DNA from: Mesorhizobium sp. YM1C-6-2
Lineage (GTDB): Bacteria > Pseudomonadota > Alphaproteobacteria > Rhizobiales > Rhizobiaceae
Reading direction: 5' to 3'
DNA length: 64,000 nt
Assembly (NCBI RefSeq): GCF_003666685.1
Contig: NZ_RCIZ01000002.1
Span: 454,501 to 518,500, forward strand
The position numbers and the translations under genes were made by a program. The first letter of the stretch is position 1, and the number at the start of each line of letters is the position of its first letter. A model generated the notes under the pieces. It made no database searches. It worked only from the letters and a program-made list of their open reading frames with translations, and was not told the DNA's origin. Below, piece after piece: positions 1 to 8,741 of this stretch.

Positions 1-641
1 TTCCACGCCACGACCGAGAAGGCCAGCGCGAATGCAGGAAGCGCCAGATGGCGCAGTGCACTGACAAGCGGCTGAATTCCCCGTCCTGACGCGAGGTCGA
101 GAAGTCCGAAGATCAACCCCTGGCCTCCGCGTCCGGCGACCGGAAACCATTTTAGATGCAGGGAGAAGAAAAGGATGAGCACCACCCCCAGCACGAAGCT
201 GGGAATGGAGACTCCAAGGATGCTCACAGCCGAAGCCACGCGGTCCAGGAACCGTCCGCGGAACAAGGCTGCCAGAATGCCCAGCGGCAAGGAGATCGCC
301 AACGCCAGGAACATGGCTGCGAAGGTCAACTCCACCGTAGCAAGAAGCCGCTCGACGACCACTTCCGCCGCCGAGCGGCGGAAGCGTATCGATTCACCCA
401 TATCCCCCGAAGCGAACCGCTGGACCGAGCCGACCACCTGCGTCAGCAGGGATCCGTCCAGACCGAGCTGGCTGCGTAGCTCCTGTCGCTGTTCCTCCGT
501 AATTCCCGGCGTGCCCGCCGTCATGATCTCGACCGGATCGCCGGGAATCATCCTCACCGCCACCACGACCGTGACGACGACGCAAAACAGGATCGCCGCC
601 GCATGGCCCAGGCGCCGGAGGAAAAAGGGAATGAGATACAT
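1..641 (-). CDS. Dipeptide/oligopeptide ABC transporter permease, DppB type (partial)
   Basis: Inner-membrane subunit of a peptide/nickel-class ABC importer. The start codon (ATG, complement of 639-641) and about 213 codons are present; the C-terminus lies beyond base 1. The translation begins MYLIPFFLRRLGHAAAIL with a first membrane helix at about residues 8-28. A family-typical periplasmic stretch (IPGDPVEIM, then an LRSQLGLDGSLL-like segment) follows, then hydrophobic helices from about residue 105. Permeases of this family usually have about 310-330 residues, so roughly one third is missing. It starts 22 bases after the stop of the binding-protein gene on the same strand, so the two are co-transcribed. 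Fold and family are clear; the substrate is not. Confidence 0.88.
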   Translation of the reverse strand, partial: MYLIPFFLRRLGHAAAILFCVVVTVVVAVRMIPGDPVEIMTAGTPGITEEQRQELRSQLGLDGSLLTQVVGSVQRFASGDMGESIRFRRSAAEVVVERLLATVELTFAAMFLALAISLPLGILAALFRGRFLDRVASAVSILGVSIPSFVLGVVLILFFSLHLKWFPVAGRGGQGLIFGLLDLASGRGIQPLVSALRHLALPAFALAFSVVAW

Positions 642-663
642 ATCCGTCCTCGGGACGCGCCTC

Positions 664-2304
664 TTAGAGGTTGAGGTCCTGCAGGTGCACGAAACCAAGC
701 GTGTCGATGCTGATTCCGGTCACCTCCTGGCGCGACGCGATCAGGTAGCCGGGCTCATAGAGCGGGGCCCAGAACGCCTGATCGACCAGGATGTCCTGGA
801 TGCCGAATACTAAATCCTTTCGCTCGGCGGCGTCGAATGACAGCCGCTGACCGTCCAGCTTGCCCTGCAGATCCGCGTTTTCCGGCGCAAAGCAGAAGTT
901 GAGACCGCCGCCCTTGCCGAAGAGCGCAACGAGGATGTCGGGATCGCCGAAGGTGTAGTACAGCGCGACAGCCGTGCTCTCGCCCTTGCCGGCCAGCGCC
1001 AGCGCATCCCCGACCGGAAGGATCTGGACGGACATCTTGATGCCGACCGCGGCCAGATCGGCCTGGACGACTTCCGCGACACGCTTGAAGATCGGCGCGT
1101 CGAAGATGATCAGTTCGAACTCGAAACCGTCGCCGAGGCCGGCCGAGGCAAGCAGCTCCTTCGCCTTCGCCGGATCGAACGGATACTTGCTTTCGGTCGC
1201 CGGATTGTACTGCGGGAACACCGAAGTCAGCGGGCTTGCCGCGGGCTTGCCGTTGCCGTCCAGCACCAGGGCGATGATCTTTTCCTTGTCGACGGCAAGG
1301 TTGACCGCCTGGCGGGCTTCAAGCTTGTCGAAGGGCGGCTTCGACTGGTTGAAGATGATGCCGAACACGCTCGGCGCCTGCTGGCGGCTGATCCGCAGGC
1401 TCGGATCGGACTCGATCTCGCGGGCGCGGTCGAAGGGAACCGCATTGTCGCCGGCCAGCAGATCGACCTCGCCGCCCTGAAGGGCCGCAATACGGGTCGA
1501 ATCCTCGGGGATCACCACATAGGTGGCAGCCTCGAGATGCGCCTTGCCGGCGTTCTCATACCACGGCGTTGCCCAGTCGTGCTCATCGTTGCGGACCAGC
1601 CTGATGCCGGTGTCCGGCTCCCATGCCTCCAGCTTGAACGGACCGGTGCCGATCGGCTGACGGCCGATCTTGTCGCCCATCGATTCGAACGCCGTCGGGC
1701 TCATCGGTGCGCAATAGCTGTAGCCAAGACCGACCCAGAGGGGAACGAAGGGCGACGTGTAGTGATATGCAACCGTCAGATCGTCTATCGCCTCGACCTT
1801 TTCCAAAGGCCCGAGCAGGAATGCGTTGGGGCTTGCCGTTTCCGGCGCCTGGTGACGCGCGACGGTCTTGGCGACCGCCTCGGCGTTGAACGGCGTGCCG
1901 TCATGGAATTTCACATCGGGACGAAGCTTGAACGTGACCGTCTTGTTCTCGTTGGAGAACTCCCAGCTCAGAGCCAGGCCCGGATAGACCTCACCCTTCT
2001 CATCGAGATAGATCAGGGTGTCCATGACCTGCCAGAGTATCTCGTGATCGACGAGATTGAACGTCTTCTGGGGATCAAGCGTCGTGGATTCGAGCGACCT
2101 TGCAACTCTCAACGTGCCGGTTCCGGCCTGCGCCCGCGCCGACTTCATGAAGCCGGGAGCCATTGCGAGGGCGCCCAGTGACAGCGCACCCCCCAACAGG
2201 GAACGCCGGGTAACGGCGTGCTGACGAGCGTAGTCGCGTGTCAGTTCCTCGAATTGCTTTCCGGGCAGGCCGGCGAGTTCATTTGCTGCAGTCTCGGTCG
2301 TCAC
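664..2304 (-). CDS. ABC transporter substrate-binding protein, family 5 (dipeptide/oligopeptide type), Tat-exported
   Basis: Periplasmic ligand-binding protein of the importer whose permease follows. I chose GTG at 2304 (546 aa) because a perfect AGGAGG lies six bases upstream; an in-frame ATG at 2337 would add 11 residues and lacks such a site. The N-terminus carries a twin-arginine motif (RRSLLGG, arginines at about 33-34), a hydrophobic core and an AQA-like cleavage site, so export is probably folded via Tat. The mature part shows family-5 features: FNLVDHEILWQVMDTL, the WEFSNENKTVTFKLRPDVKF signature and GTGPFKLEAWEPD. Its gene diverges from the D-aminopeptidase operon, which suggests that a peptide or amide taken up here is processed by those enzymes. 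Confidence 0.92.
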   Translation of the reverse strand: MTTETAANELAGLPGKQFEELTRDYARQHAVTRRSLLGGALSLGALAMAPGFMKSARAQAGTGTLRVARSLESTTLDPQKTFNLVDHEILWQVMDTLIYLDEKGEVYPGLALSWEFSNENKTVTFKLRPDVKFHDGTPFNAEAVAKTVARHQAPETASPNAFLLGPLEKVEAIDDLTVAYHYTSPFVPLWVGLGYSYCAPMSPTAFESMGDKIGRQPIGTGPFKLEAWEPDTGIRLVRNDEHDWATPWYENAGKAHLEAATYVVIPEDSTRIAALQGGEVDLLAGDNAVPFDRAREIESDPSLRISRQQAPSVFGIIFNQSKPPFDKLEARQAVNLAVDKEKIIALVLDGNGKPAASPLTSVFPQYNPATESKYPFDPAKAKELLASAGLGDGFEFELIIFDAPIFKRVAEVVQADLAAVGIKMSVQILPVGDALALAGKGESTAVALYYTFGDPDILVALFGKGGGLNFCFAPENADLQGKLDGQRLSFDAAERKDLVFGIQDILVDQAFWAPLYEPGYLIASRQEVTGISIDTLGFVHLQDLNL

Positions 2305-2397
2305 ATCGATCCTCCTGGTTGCCAGAGGCGTCCTCATGCCTCATGAACTTGCATCCTAGTCAAATTCCGAATACCGTCAATCGGTGCCTCCGTCAGA

Positions 2398-2411
2398 TGC
2401 TGATATCAGCA
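2398..2411. promoter_or_regulatory. Perfect 14-bp palindrome, candidate operator
   Basis: TGCTGATATCAGCA is a perfect inverted repeat in the 213-bp divergent intergenic region between the binding-protein gene (minus) and the D-aminopeptidase gene (plus). It lies about 95-120 bases from each start codon, a reasonable place for a shared regulator. A TTGACA box at 2475-2480 upstream of the plus-strand gene could be a -35 element, but the matching -10 is poor. The operator role is inferred from position and symmetry only. Confidence 0.4.
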
Positions 2412-2517
2412 ATTTAGGCTGATTTTTGTGGATAAACGGTAGGTTGGCGAACCTTCGGAAACGTGGTTGTGGAATTGACACGCTTGACTAGCTTGAAAAT
2501 CAGGAAAGTCTTTCCGG

Positions 2518-4086
2518 ATGAATAAAAGTCAACTCGATTCCGCTCTCGACCGCTTCGACTTGGCGCGCGCGCACGGCGTCGCGATTGCAGCCGTGAAGGA
2601 CGGAGCTGTCGTCTATTCGCGTGCAGCCGGCATGGCGTCGGTGGAATTCGCCGTGCCCAATTCCATGGATACGCGCTTCCGCATCGCGTCCCTGACGAAG
2701 CAGTTTCTCGCCTATGCGCTGCTTCAGCTCGCGGAGGAGGGCGTTCTCGACCTGGACGCGGACCTGCGGAGCGAAGTTCCCGCGCTCGCTCGGTACCAGG
2801 TGAAGATAAGCCTGCGCCATCTGCTGGAAAACACCAGCGGGTTGCGCGATATCTTCGACCTTCTTGTCCTGCGCGGACAGGACATCGAGGCCCCGATCTC
2901 CGACCCCGAGATCGATGCGTTGCTGGAGCGCCAGCAGGGCCTCAACTTCACCCCGGGCTCGCTGTTCGTTTATTCGAATTCCGGCTTCCGATTCGCGTCC
3001 CGTCTGGCCGAAAAAGCGACCTCGCAACCGCTCGAGACGATCCTGCGCACGCGGATATTCGAACCGCTCGGCATGACCGCGACGGAGCTTTGCCGCCATG
3101 AAAGCGCCGTCCTGCCCGGCTTGGCGACAGGATACCAGGCCGATGGCGACACCATCCGTAAGGCAGGCTACGGCCTTTCCTTCAACGGCGATGCCGGCCT
3201 CGTCTCCAGCGCGAACGATCTGGTGACCTGGGAGCGCGCCATGCCCGGGTTGCGGGTTCTCGGAAGTCCTCTCGAGGCAAAACTTTCCGAGGCGGCGCGT
3301 TACCACAATGGACGTTCAGGCAGCTACGGGCTGGGTACATTCTCGACCACATGGCGCGGTCTGCGTGTCTCGGGCCATGGCGGGCTTCTGCCCGGCTTCA
3401 CTTCCAAGTTGCTGAGGTTCCCGGAAAAGGGCGTCTCGATCATCGTGCTGGCCAATTCGTCGGACACCGACGTCGTCAAGCTCGCATCCTTGACGGCAGC
3501 GGCGGTGATGGACGACGCGCCGCCGGAGCAGGAGCTTCCCGGCGATCTCGGTGGCCGGACCGGTCTCTACATCGATCGCGACCGGGACGAGTTGCTCGAA
3601 CTGGCGTTCAACGAGGGCAGGGCGGTCGTGCGCATGCACGCGATGGAGTTCCCTCTCGAGACACAGGACGAAGCCTGCGTACGGATAAAATATTCCGCGA
3701 TCGACCGCCAACTGGCGCTCAAGGACGACGGGCTCAGCCTTCTGGAAGGCGGAGAGGAACATGGCCTCTCCAGACTGTCGCCCTATGCCGGTGGGCATGC
3801 CGATCTCGATCGCTTCGTTGGCCAGTTTTACTCTCCGGACCTTGAGGCGACTTACCGTTTCTTCCGCGATGGCGATACGTTGAAACTGTCCATCGAAGGC
3901 CCCGCCGGGCGTGCGGCCTATAACCTTGAGCGACTGGAGCAAACCTTGTTTGCCGGATGCTCGGGGCAAGGCTACTGGCTGCCCTACCAGATCGCGATCC
4001 GTTTTGTCGGAGAGGGCGGTTTCGACGCCATCCGACTGACGACCGGTCGAACCAAATCGCTTCGGCTCTCGAGAAGCAGCTCATAG
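2518..4086 (+). CDS. Serine hydrolase, beta-lactamase/D-aminopeptidase type (S12 family)
   Basis: Penicillin-recognising-fold hydrolase of 522 aa, nearly the length of Ochrobactrum D-aminopeptidase (about 520 aa). Visible active-site motifs are SLTK (Ser58, Lys61), YSN (152-154) and HGG (His287). The GLRD segment near 108 and the GDAG...ND...WE stretch also follow the D-aminopeptidase pattern. Beyond about residue 330 the chain continues with two beta-rich domains, as in D-aminopeptidase, rather than ending as esterases do. It has no signal peptide, so a cytoplasmic location is likely. AGGAAAG lies ten bases before the ATG. It heads a plus-strand operon of further hydrolases and a kinase. D-aminopeptidase activity is my best reading; a D-amino-acid amidase or esterase is possible. 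Confidence 0.82.
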   Translation: MNKSQLDSALDRFDLARAHGVAIAAVKDGAVVYSRAAGMASVEFAVPNSMDTRFRIASLTKQFLAYALLQLAEEGVLDLDADLRSEVPALARYQVKISLRHLLENTSGLRDIFDLLVLRGQDIEAPISDPEIDALLERQQGLNFTPGSLFVYSNSGFRFASRLAEKATSQPLETILRTRIFEPLGMTATELCRHESAVLPGLATGYQADGDTIRKAGYGLSFNGDAGLVSSANDLVTWERAMPGLRVLGSPLEAKLSEAARYHNGRSGSYGLGTFSTTWRGLRVSGHGGLLPGFTSKLLRFPEKGVSIIVLANSSDTDVVKLASLTAAAVMDDAPPEQELPGDLGGRTGLYIDRDRDELLELAFNEGRAVVRMHAMEFPLETQDEACVRIKYSAIDRQLALKDDGLSLLEGGEEHGLSRLSPYAGGHADLDRFVGQFYSPDLEATYRFFRDGDTLKLSIEGPAGRAAYNLERLEQTLFAGCSGQGYWLPYQIAIRFVGEGGFDAIRLTTGRTKSLRLSRSSS

Positions 4087-4126
4087 AGCCACCGAAAAAC
4101 AACATCAGCCCAAAAAGGAGACAGAC

Positions 4127-4879
4127 TTGAGTAAGATACTGCGCGTTTTGTTTGCCGGAGAATCGTGGTTCACCCACACCCAGCATGTGAAGGGCTTCGA
4201 TTCGTTCGAGGAATGCAGCTACGGCGAAGGCGGTGATCATCTGATCGAGGCGCTTCGCGGAGCCGGGATCGACGTCACCTATTTCCCGAACCACATCGCC
4301 AACCGCGACTTTCCGATGACCCGGGAAGAGATCGACAAGTTCGACGTCGTCATTCTGAGCGATATCGGCGCCAACACGCTTCTTCTGCCGCGCAAGTCGT
4401 TCAACGAGGCGCAACGCACCCCCAATCGTCTGGACCTCATCCGCGACTACGTACAGAACGGCGGCGGCTTCCTGATGGTTGGCGGATATCTGACGTTCCA
4501 GGGCATCCAGGCCAAGGGCAACTGGGCCGGAACCGCCGTCGATGCTATCCTGCCCGTCGAACTGCAGCACAAGGATGATCGGTCCGAGCATCCGGAAGGT
4601 ATTACGCCCGTGGTCGCCAAGGCAGAGCATCCCATCGTGCAGGGACTGCCGGCCTGGCCTCATCTGCTAGGCTACAACCGCGCCGCCCTCCGGCCGGATT
4701 CGGATCTGATCGTCACCGTCGGAAACGATCCGCTGGTTGCGGTGAGAGAGGTCGGCAAGGGCCGCACCGGCGTGTTTTCGTCCGACTGCGGTCCGCATTG
4801 GGGACCGCCGGAGTTCGTCAACTGGGAAGGCTATCCGCCGTTCTGGACCAACCTGGTCCGGTGGCTCGCCAAGCAATAA
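4127..4879 (+). CDS. Amidotransferase-fold protein (GATase1-like, STM3548/ThuA-type)
   Basis: 250-aa protein starting at TTG with AAGGAGA upstream, 40 bases after the hydrolase gene. The N-terminus (LRVLFAGESWFTHTQHVKG) and the FDVVILSDIGANTLL and GGGFLMVGGYLTFQG segments are typical of uncharacterised class-I glutamine-amidotransferase-like proteins. At the nucleophile elbow, where true amidotransferases have a Cys, I see GGY, so it is unlikely to hydrolyse glutamine. The C-terminal GRTGVFSSDCGPHWGPPEF stretch, with Cys and His, is conserved in this subgroup as I recall it. The role is unknown; sugar or amide binding or isomerisation has been suggested for relatives. Its position between a D-aminopeptidase and an M24 protein ties it to the same catabolic unit. 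Confidence 0.78.
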   Translation: MSKILRVLFAGESWFTHTQHVKGFDSFEECSYGEGGDHLIEALRGAGIDVTYFPNHIANRDFPMTREEIDKFDVVILSDIGANTLLLPRKSFNEAQRTPNRLDLIRDYVQNGGGFLMVGGYLTFQGIQAKGNWAGTAVDAILPVELQHKDDRSEHPEGITPVVAKAEHPIVQGLPAWPHLLGYNRAALRPDSDLIVTVGNDPLVAVREVGKGRTGVFSSDCGPHWGPPEFVNWEGYPPFWTNLVRWLAKQ

Positions 4880-4964
4880 TCCGCAAGCAGGGGGCAGGCG
4901 GTTCGCTGCCTGCCTCCCCATCATACCCAAAGACTGCAACTTGAATTTTCAGTGAGGAATTGAC

Positions 4965-6362
4965 GTGGCGTCCTATCGCTTGAGAGAAGTGGAACTTCCT
5001 TCCATCACCTCCCCCAAGATCATGCCGGAGATCGCGGACAGCGTCTATGCGGACCGGTTCCAGACCTTCCTTGACCGTGCGGCGAAGCAGGGCATCGATA
5101 CGGTGGTCGTCTATGCCGATCGTGAGCATTGCGCGAACATGGCCTACCTCACCGGCTTCGATCCGAGATTCGAGGAAGCGTTGCTTGTGTGTTCGGTCAA
5201 GGGCGGCACTCCCGTCATCGTTACCGGACCGGAATGCCAGCCGCGTGCAGCCAATGCGCGCATACCGGTTTCCACGAAGCTCTATCCTCCCTTCGGCCTG
5301 CTCGGCCAGGACCGCAGGCAGACGCCAGCATTGCTGGACCTGCTGTCCGATTGCGGCATCAGGCAAGGCGCCAGGATCGGGGTTGCCGGATGGAAATATT
5401 TCACCAGCCTGGAATCCCCGAACCCCAACAGCTGGATCGAGATCCCCGGCTACGTTCTCGACGGGATCAGGACGCTGGCGGGCGCGAGCGCTGAGATCAC
5501 AAATATCGGTTCCATCCTCATGAACGCCAGCGACGGCATGCGGGCCATCAATGAGCTTGAGCAACTGGCTCAGTTCGAATTCGCCGCCGCAAGCGTCTCG
5601 GACGCGATGCAACGGGTGATCGGCCAGATTCGTCCCGGCCAGAGCGAATACGAGATGCTGTCGAAGGCGATGCTGCCTGGGATACCTCTCAACTCACACC
5701 TGATGCTGTCCACCGGCGAGCGCGCCCGCGCCGACGGCCTCAACGGCCCCTCGTCGCGCATTGCAAAGAAGGGCGATCCCATCTCGATGGCCTTCGGCCA
5801 ATGGGGTGCGCTGACGGCGCGCGGAGGCTGGATCGCCGAGGATGCGGGCGACCTGCCTCTTGAGGTCCAGGACTATGTCGAGAAACTGGCCGGACCGTTC
5901 TTTGAAACTGTGCGAGAGTGGTACCAGACCATCGGCATTGGCGTCGTCGGCGGCGACATCGATGCGATGGTCCGCTCGCGCCTGGGGGACAAGTTCTTCA
6001 ATCTCATCCTGGTTCCCGGCCACCTGATCCATCTCGACGAATGGATGAACACCCCGATCTATCCGGGCAGCACGGAAACCTTCAGTAGCGGGCAGGCGGT
6101 CCAGATGGACATCATCCCTGCAACCGGAACGCCCTACTTCACCACCAACATGGAAGACGGAATTGCGCTGCTGGACGAAAACGGGCGCGCCGCGTTGAAG
6201 GAACGCTATCCCGATCTCCACGACCGGGCTGAAGCAAGGCGCGCCTACATGGCGGACGTCATCGGCATCAAGCTGAAGCCGGAAGTCATCCCGCTGAGCA
6301 ATACGTGCGGCATCCTACAGCCATTCGTGCTCAGTCCGAATCGCATCCTGGTCGCAAACTAG
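4965..6362 (+). CDS. M24-family protein (Xaa-Pro peptidase/creatinase fold), divergent active site
   Basis: 465-aa protein with a creatinase-like N-terminal domain (about 20-190; DREHCANMAYLTGFDPRFEEALLV) and a pita-bread C-terminal domain (about 205-440). The start is GTG preceded by GAGG. In metal-dependent M24 enzymes two Asp ligands lie in a D-x-GA...GY-x-x-D block. Here the equivalent stretch reads AFGQWGALTARGGW and lacks them. The His block survives as GHLIHLDE and the last Glu as MEDGIALLDENG, while the usual EPG Glu block is MDIIPATG. It is therefore probably either a metal-free creatinase-type hydrolase or a non-peptidase homologue. It is 16 bases upstream of the PfkB kinase gene, so co-expressed. 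Annotation as a Xaa-Pro dipeptidase would over-claim. Confidence 0.8.
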   Translation: MASYRLREVELPSITSPKIMPEIADSVYADRFQTFLDRAAKQGIDTVVVYADREHCANMAYLTGFDPRFEEALLVCSVKGGTPVIVTGPECQPRAANARIPVSTKLYPPFGLLGQDRRQTPALLDLLSDCGIRQGARIGVAGWKYFTSLESPNPNSWIEIPGYVLDGIRTLAGASAEITNIGSILMNASDGMRAINELEQLAQFEFAAASVSDAMQRVIGQIRPGQSEYEMLSKAMLPGIPLNSHLMLSTGERARADGLNGPSSRIAKKGDPISMAFGQWGALTARGGWIAEDAGDLPLEVQDYVEKLAGPFFETVREWYQTIGIGVVGGDIDAMVRSRLGDKFFNLILVPGHLIHLDEWMNTPIYPGSTETFSSGQAVQMDIIPATGTPYFTTNMEDGIALLDENGRAALKERYPDLHDRAEARRAYMADVIGIKLKPEVIPLSNTCGILQPFVLSPNRILVAN

Positions 6363-6378
6363 GTCGCGGCGCATCGGC

Positions 6379-7338
6379 ATGGATCACAAGCAGATGATCG
6401 TCATCCTCGGTGTATTCGTCGCCGATACCGCGTACCGGGCCGCCCGGCAGCCGCGGGTGGGGGAGACCGTCATGGGGTCCTCCTTCCACCTCGGCCCGGG
6501 GGGCAAGGGTTCGAACCAGGCTGTCGCCGCCGGCAGGCTGGGCGCCGACGTCACGTTCCTTACACGACTTGGCGTCGATGCCTTTGCCGAGCTGGCAAAG
6601 CAGACCTGGGCTGCAGCCGGGGTCACCAGCGCGGCGATCGCTACGCCCGACAGCTATACGGGCGCGGCTTATATCTTCGTGGAGGAGACGACTGGCAACA
6701 ATGCCATCATCGTCAGCCCTGGAGCGGCCTCTCTCCTGTCGCCGGATGACATCGACGCCAACGCCGATGTCATCCGTTCTGCCAGCGTGTTCGTGACGCA
6801 ACTCGAGCAGCCGGTCGAAACGGCCCTGCATGCGCTGCAAATCGCGCGCGCGGCCAAAGTGAAGACGGTCCTCAACCCAGCACCGGCAGCCGAGCTCCCG
6901 GAACATATGTATGGGCTTTGCGACTATCTCACTCCCAATGAAACCGAGGCCGAGGCATTGACCGGCATGAAGGTCTCGTCAGTCGACGACGCCAGGCGGG
7001 CCGCCGACGTCCTGCTCGCCAGGGGTGTCGGAACCGTGATCGTGACATTGGGCGACAAGGGCGCGCTGGTGCATTCCGCGCAGGGCTCGCACCATGTGCC
7101 CGCCCTCCATGCCGGGCCTGTCGCCGAGACGACCGGCGCGGGCGACGCTTTCACGGGCGGGCTGGCGGTTGCGCTCTCACGAGGCGCAGAAGCTATCGAA
7201 GCCGTCCGTTTCGCATCTGCGGTCGCCGGCATTTCAGTGACGCGGGCGGGAACCGCCCCATCCATGCCGACGCTGCCGGAGGTCGAGGCCCTGCTCGCCG
7301 CGCAGCGGCCAACCGCAACGCCTTCGACAGAGAAATAG
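6379..7338 (+). CDS. rbsK: PfkB-family carbohydrate kinase, ribokinase type
   Basis: 319-aa cytoplasmic sugar kinase. The first PfkB signature is present (GPGGKGSNQAVAAGRLGA, from about residue 39), as are the substrate-domain TRLGVDAFAE block and the second signature with the catalytic base (TTGAGDAFTGG, Asp near 255). Length and both glycine motifs fit ribokinases better than fructokinases or adenosine kinases. A nucleoside or modified-sugar kinase is possible because the next gene, one base downstream, is an N-carbamoyl-amino-acid hydrolase homologue. A kinase inside an amidase operon suggests that the imported compound contains both a sugar and an amide or ureido part; that is inference. 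Confidence 0.85.
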   Translation: MDHKQMIVILGVFVADTAYRAARQPRVGETVMGSSFHLGPGGKGSNQAVAAGRLGADVTFLTRLGVDAFAELAKQTWAAAGVTSAAIATPDSYTGAAYIFVEETTGNNAIIVSPGAASLLSPDDIDANADVIRSASVFVTQLEQPVETALHALQIARAAKVKTVLNPAPAAELPEHMYGLCDYLTPNETEAEALTGMKVSSVDDARRAADVLLARGVGTVIVTLGDKGALVHSAQGSHHVPALHAGPVAETTGAGDAFTGGLAVALSRGAEAIEAVRFASAVAGISVTRAGTAPSMPTLPEVEALLAAQRPTATPSTEK

Positions 7339-7339
7339 C

Positions 7340-8587
7340 ATGACCAAAGCGAAGATTGATGCACAACGGCTGCTCGGCCGGCTTGACGCTTTTGCCGCCA
7401 TTGGCGCCACCCAGGGCGGCGGCGTCAACCGTCAGGCCCTTTCGCAGGAGGATCGGCGGGCGCGCCAGTTACTGACCGAGTTGGCGCAAGCCCGTGGCTT
7501 TACCGTTCACCAGGACGCAATCGCGAACCTGTTCGTGCGGCGGACGGGCAAGGATAGCTCCCATGCGCCTTTCCTGATGGGCAGCCATCTCGACAGCCAG
7601 ATTACCGGTGGACGCTTCGACGGCGTGCTCGGAACGCTGGCCGCCTTCGAGGTCCTGGAAGCTTTGGAGGATGCCGGCATCGAGACGCCCATAGCTGTGG
7701 AAGCTGTGGCCTGGATGAACGAGGAAGGCTGTCGCTATCAGCCGGGCTGCATGGGTTCGATGGCTTTCGCCACCGGCTCGATCCCCGACGGCTGGGCAAC
7801 GCTGCGCAGCAATGACGGGCGACTGTTTCGCGACGACTTGCAGGCCGCGCTGGACGCGCTGCCGCAGGCTGCGATGCGCCCGCTCGGATTTCCAATAGCC
7901 GGTTACCTCGAACTTCATATCGAGCAGGGACCATCCCTGGAGCGCGCCGATGTTCCCATCGGCATCGTCGAGGGGATTCAGGGAACCCGGTGGCTGGAAA
8001 TCTCGATCAAGGGACAGGCAGCGCATGCCGGCACCACCCCGCTCGAGTTCCGTCGCGACCCGATGGCTGCGGCGGCGAGCGCTCTTTCCGAGTTGTACGC
8101 CGAGATCATGCCTCGGGATGCACGGGCCCGTTTTACCGTCGGCAAATTTGTGGTCGCACCGGGTACCGTCAACGCCATCCCCGAGCAGGTGGATTTTACG
8201 GTGGACCTGCGCCATCCACAGAACACCGAGCTCGACCGCCTCGTATCCTTCATCGAAACCACCTGCACGGAGGCGGCGGTCGCTGTCGGTTGCGAGACGC
8301 ATATACGCCGTGTCTTCGACATGGCGCCAACCGATTTTTCGGAGACCCTGCTGGACGAGATCAGGCAGGCGGCCGACGGATTGGGGCTTTCATACAGACC
8401 CCTGCTTTCCGGCGCATTCCACGACGCGCTCTTTGTCAACAGGGTCGCGCCGACCGCGATGATCTTCGTGCCTTGTCGAGCCGGCTTGAGTCACAACGAA
8501 GCCGAGCACGTCGAGCCGCAACATACCGTCGCCGGCGCACAGGTGCTGTTCGATTCCGTGCTGAACATTCTCGGGAAACTTGACTGA
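7340..8587 (+). CDS. Zn-dependent M20 amidohydrolase (N-carbamoyl-amino acid/allantoate type)
   Basis: 415-aa member of the hydantoinase/carbamoylase branch of M20. The di-metal site is visible: GSHLDSQITGGRFDG (His83, Asp85), NEEGCRYQPGC (the two Glu), HIEQGP with the metal His, the dimer-domain HAGTTP, and the C-terminal His in LSHNEAEHVEP. These enzymes cut C-N bonds of N-carbamoyl amino acids, allantoate or ureidoglycolate-like substrates. It starts one base after the kinase stop and is the last gene of the operon. The specific substrate cannot be read from sequence. A second, divergent paralogue is at 55461-56723. Confidence 0.88.
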   Translation: MTKAKIDAQRLLGRLDAFAAIGATQGGGVNRQALSQEDRRARQLLTELAQARGFTVHQDAIANLFVRRTGKDSSHAPFLMGSHLDSQITGGRFDGVLGTLAAFEVLEALEDAGIETPIAVEAVAWMNEEGCRYQPGCMGSMAFATGSIPDGWATLRSNDGRLFRDDLQAALDALPQAAMRPLGFPIAGYLELHIEQGPSLERADVPIGIVEGIQGTRWLEISIKGQAAHAGTTPLEFRRDPMAAAASALSELYAEIMPRDARARFTVGKFVVAPGTVNAIPEQVDFTVDLRHPQNTELDRLVSFIETTCTEAAVAVGCETHIRRVFDMAPTDFSETLLDEIRQAADGLGLSYRPLLSGAFHDALFVNRVAPTAMIFVPCRAGLSHNEAEHVEPQHTVAGAQVLFDSVLNILGKLD

Positions 8588-8741
8588 AATAGCATCGACG
8601 ATGAGGGGCCCGCCGCAGCTGCTTGGAGAATGGCTGGAAAGGCAAGGGTGTCATGAACGCCCGCCAGGGCTTGAGGTCTTGGTTCGCCAGGAGCAGACAG
8701 TCCGGGCCGAAACCTTTCGCATTGGCTGTGGGCGCTGTTGT

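Noticed and set aside
2503-2515. GGAAAG-T-CTTTCC dyad covering the ribosome site of the D-aminopeptidase gene as an RNA switch
   Set aside because: A one-base loop cannot form an RNA hairpin, so translational masking by this element alone is not possible.
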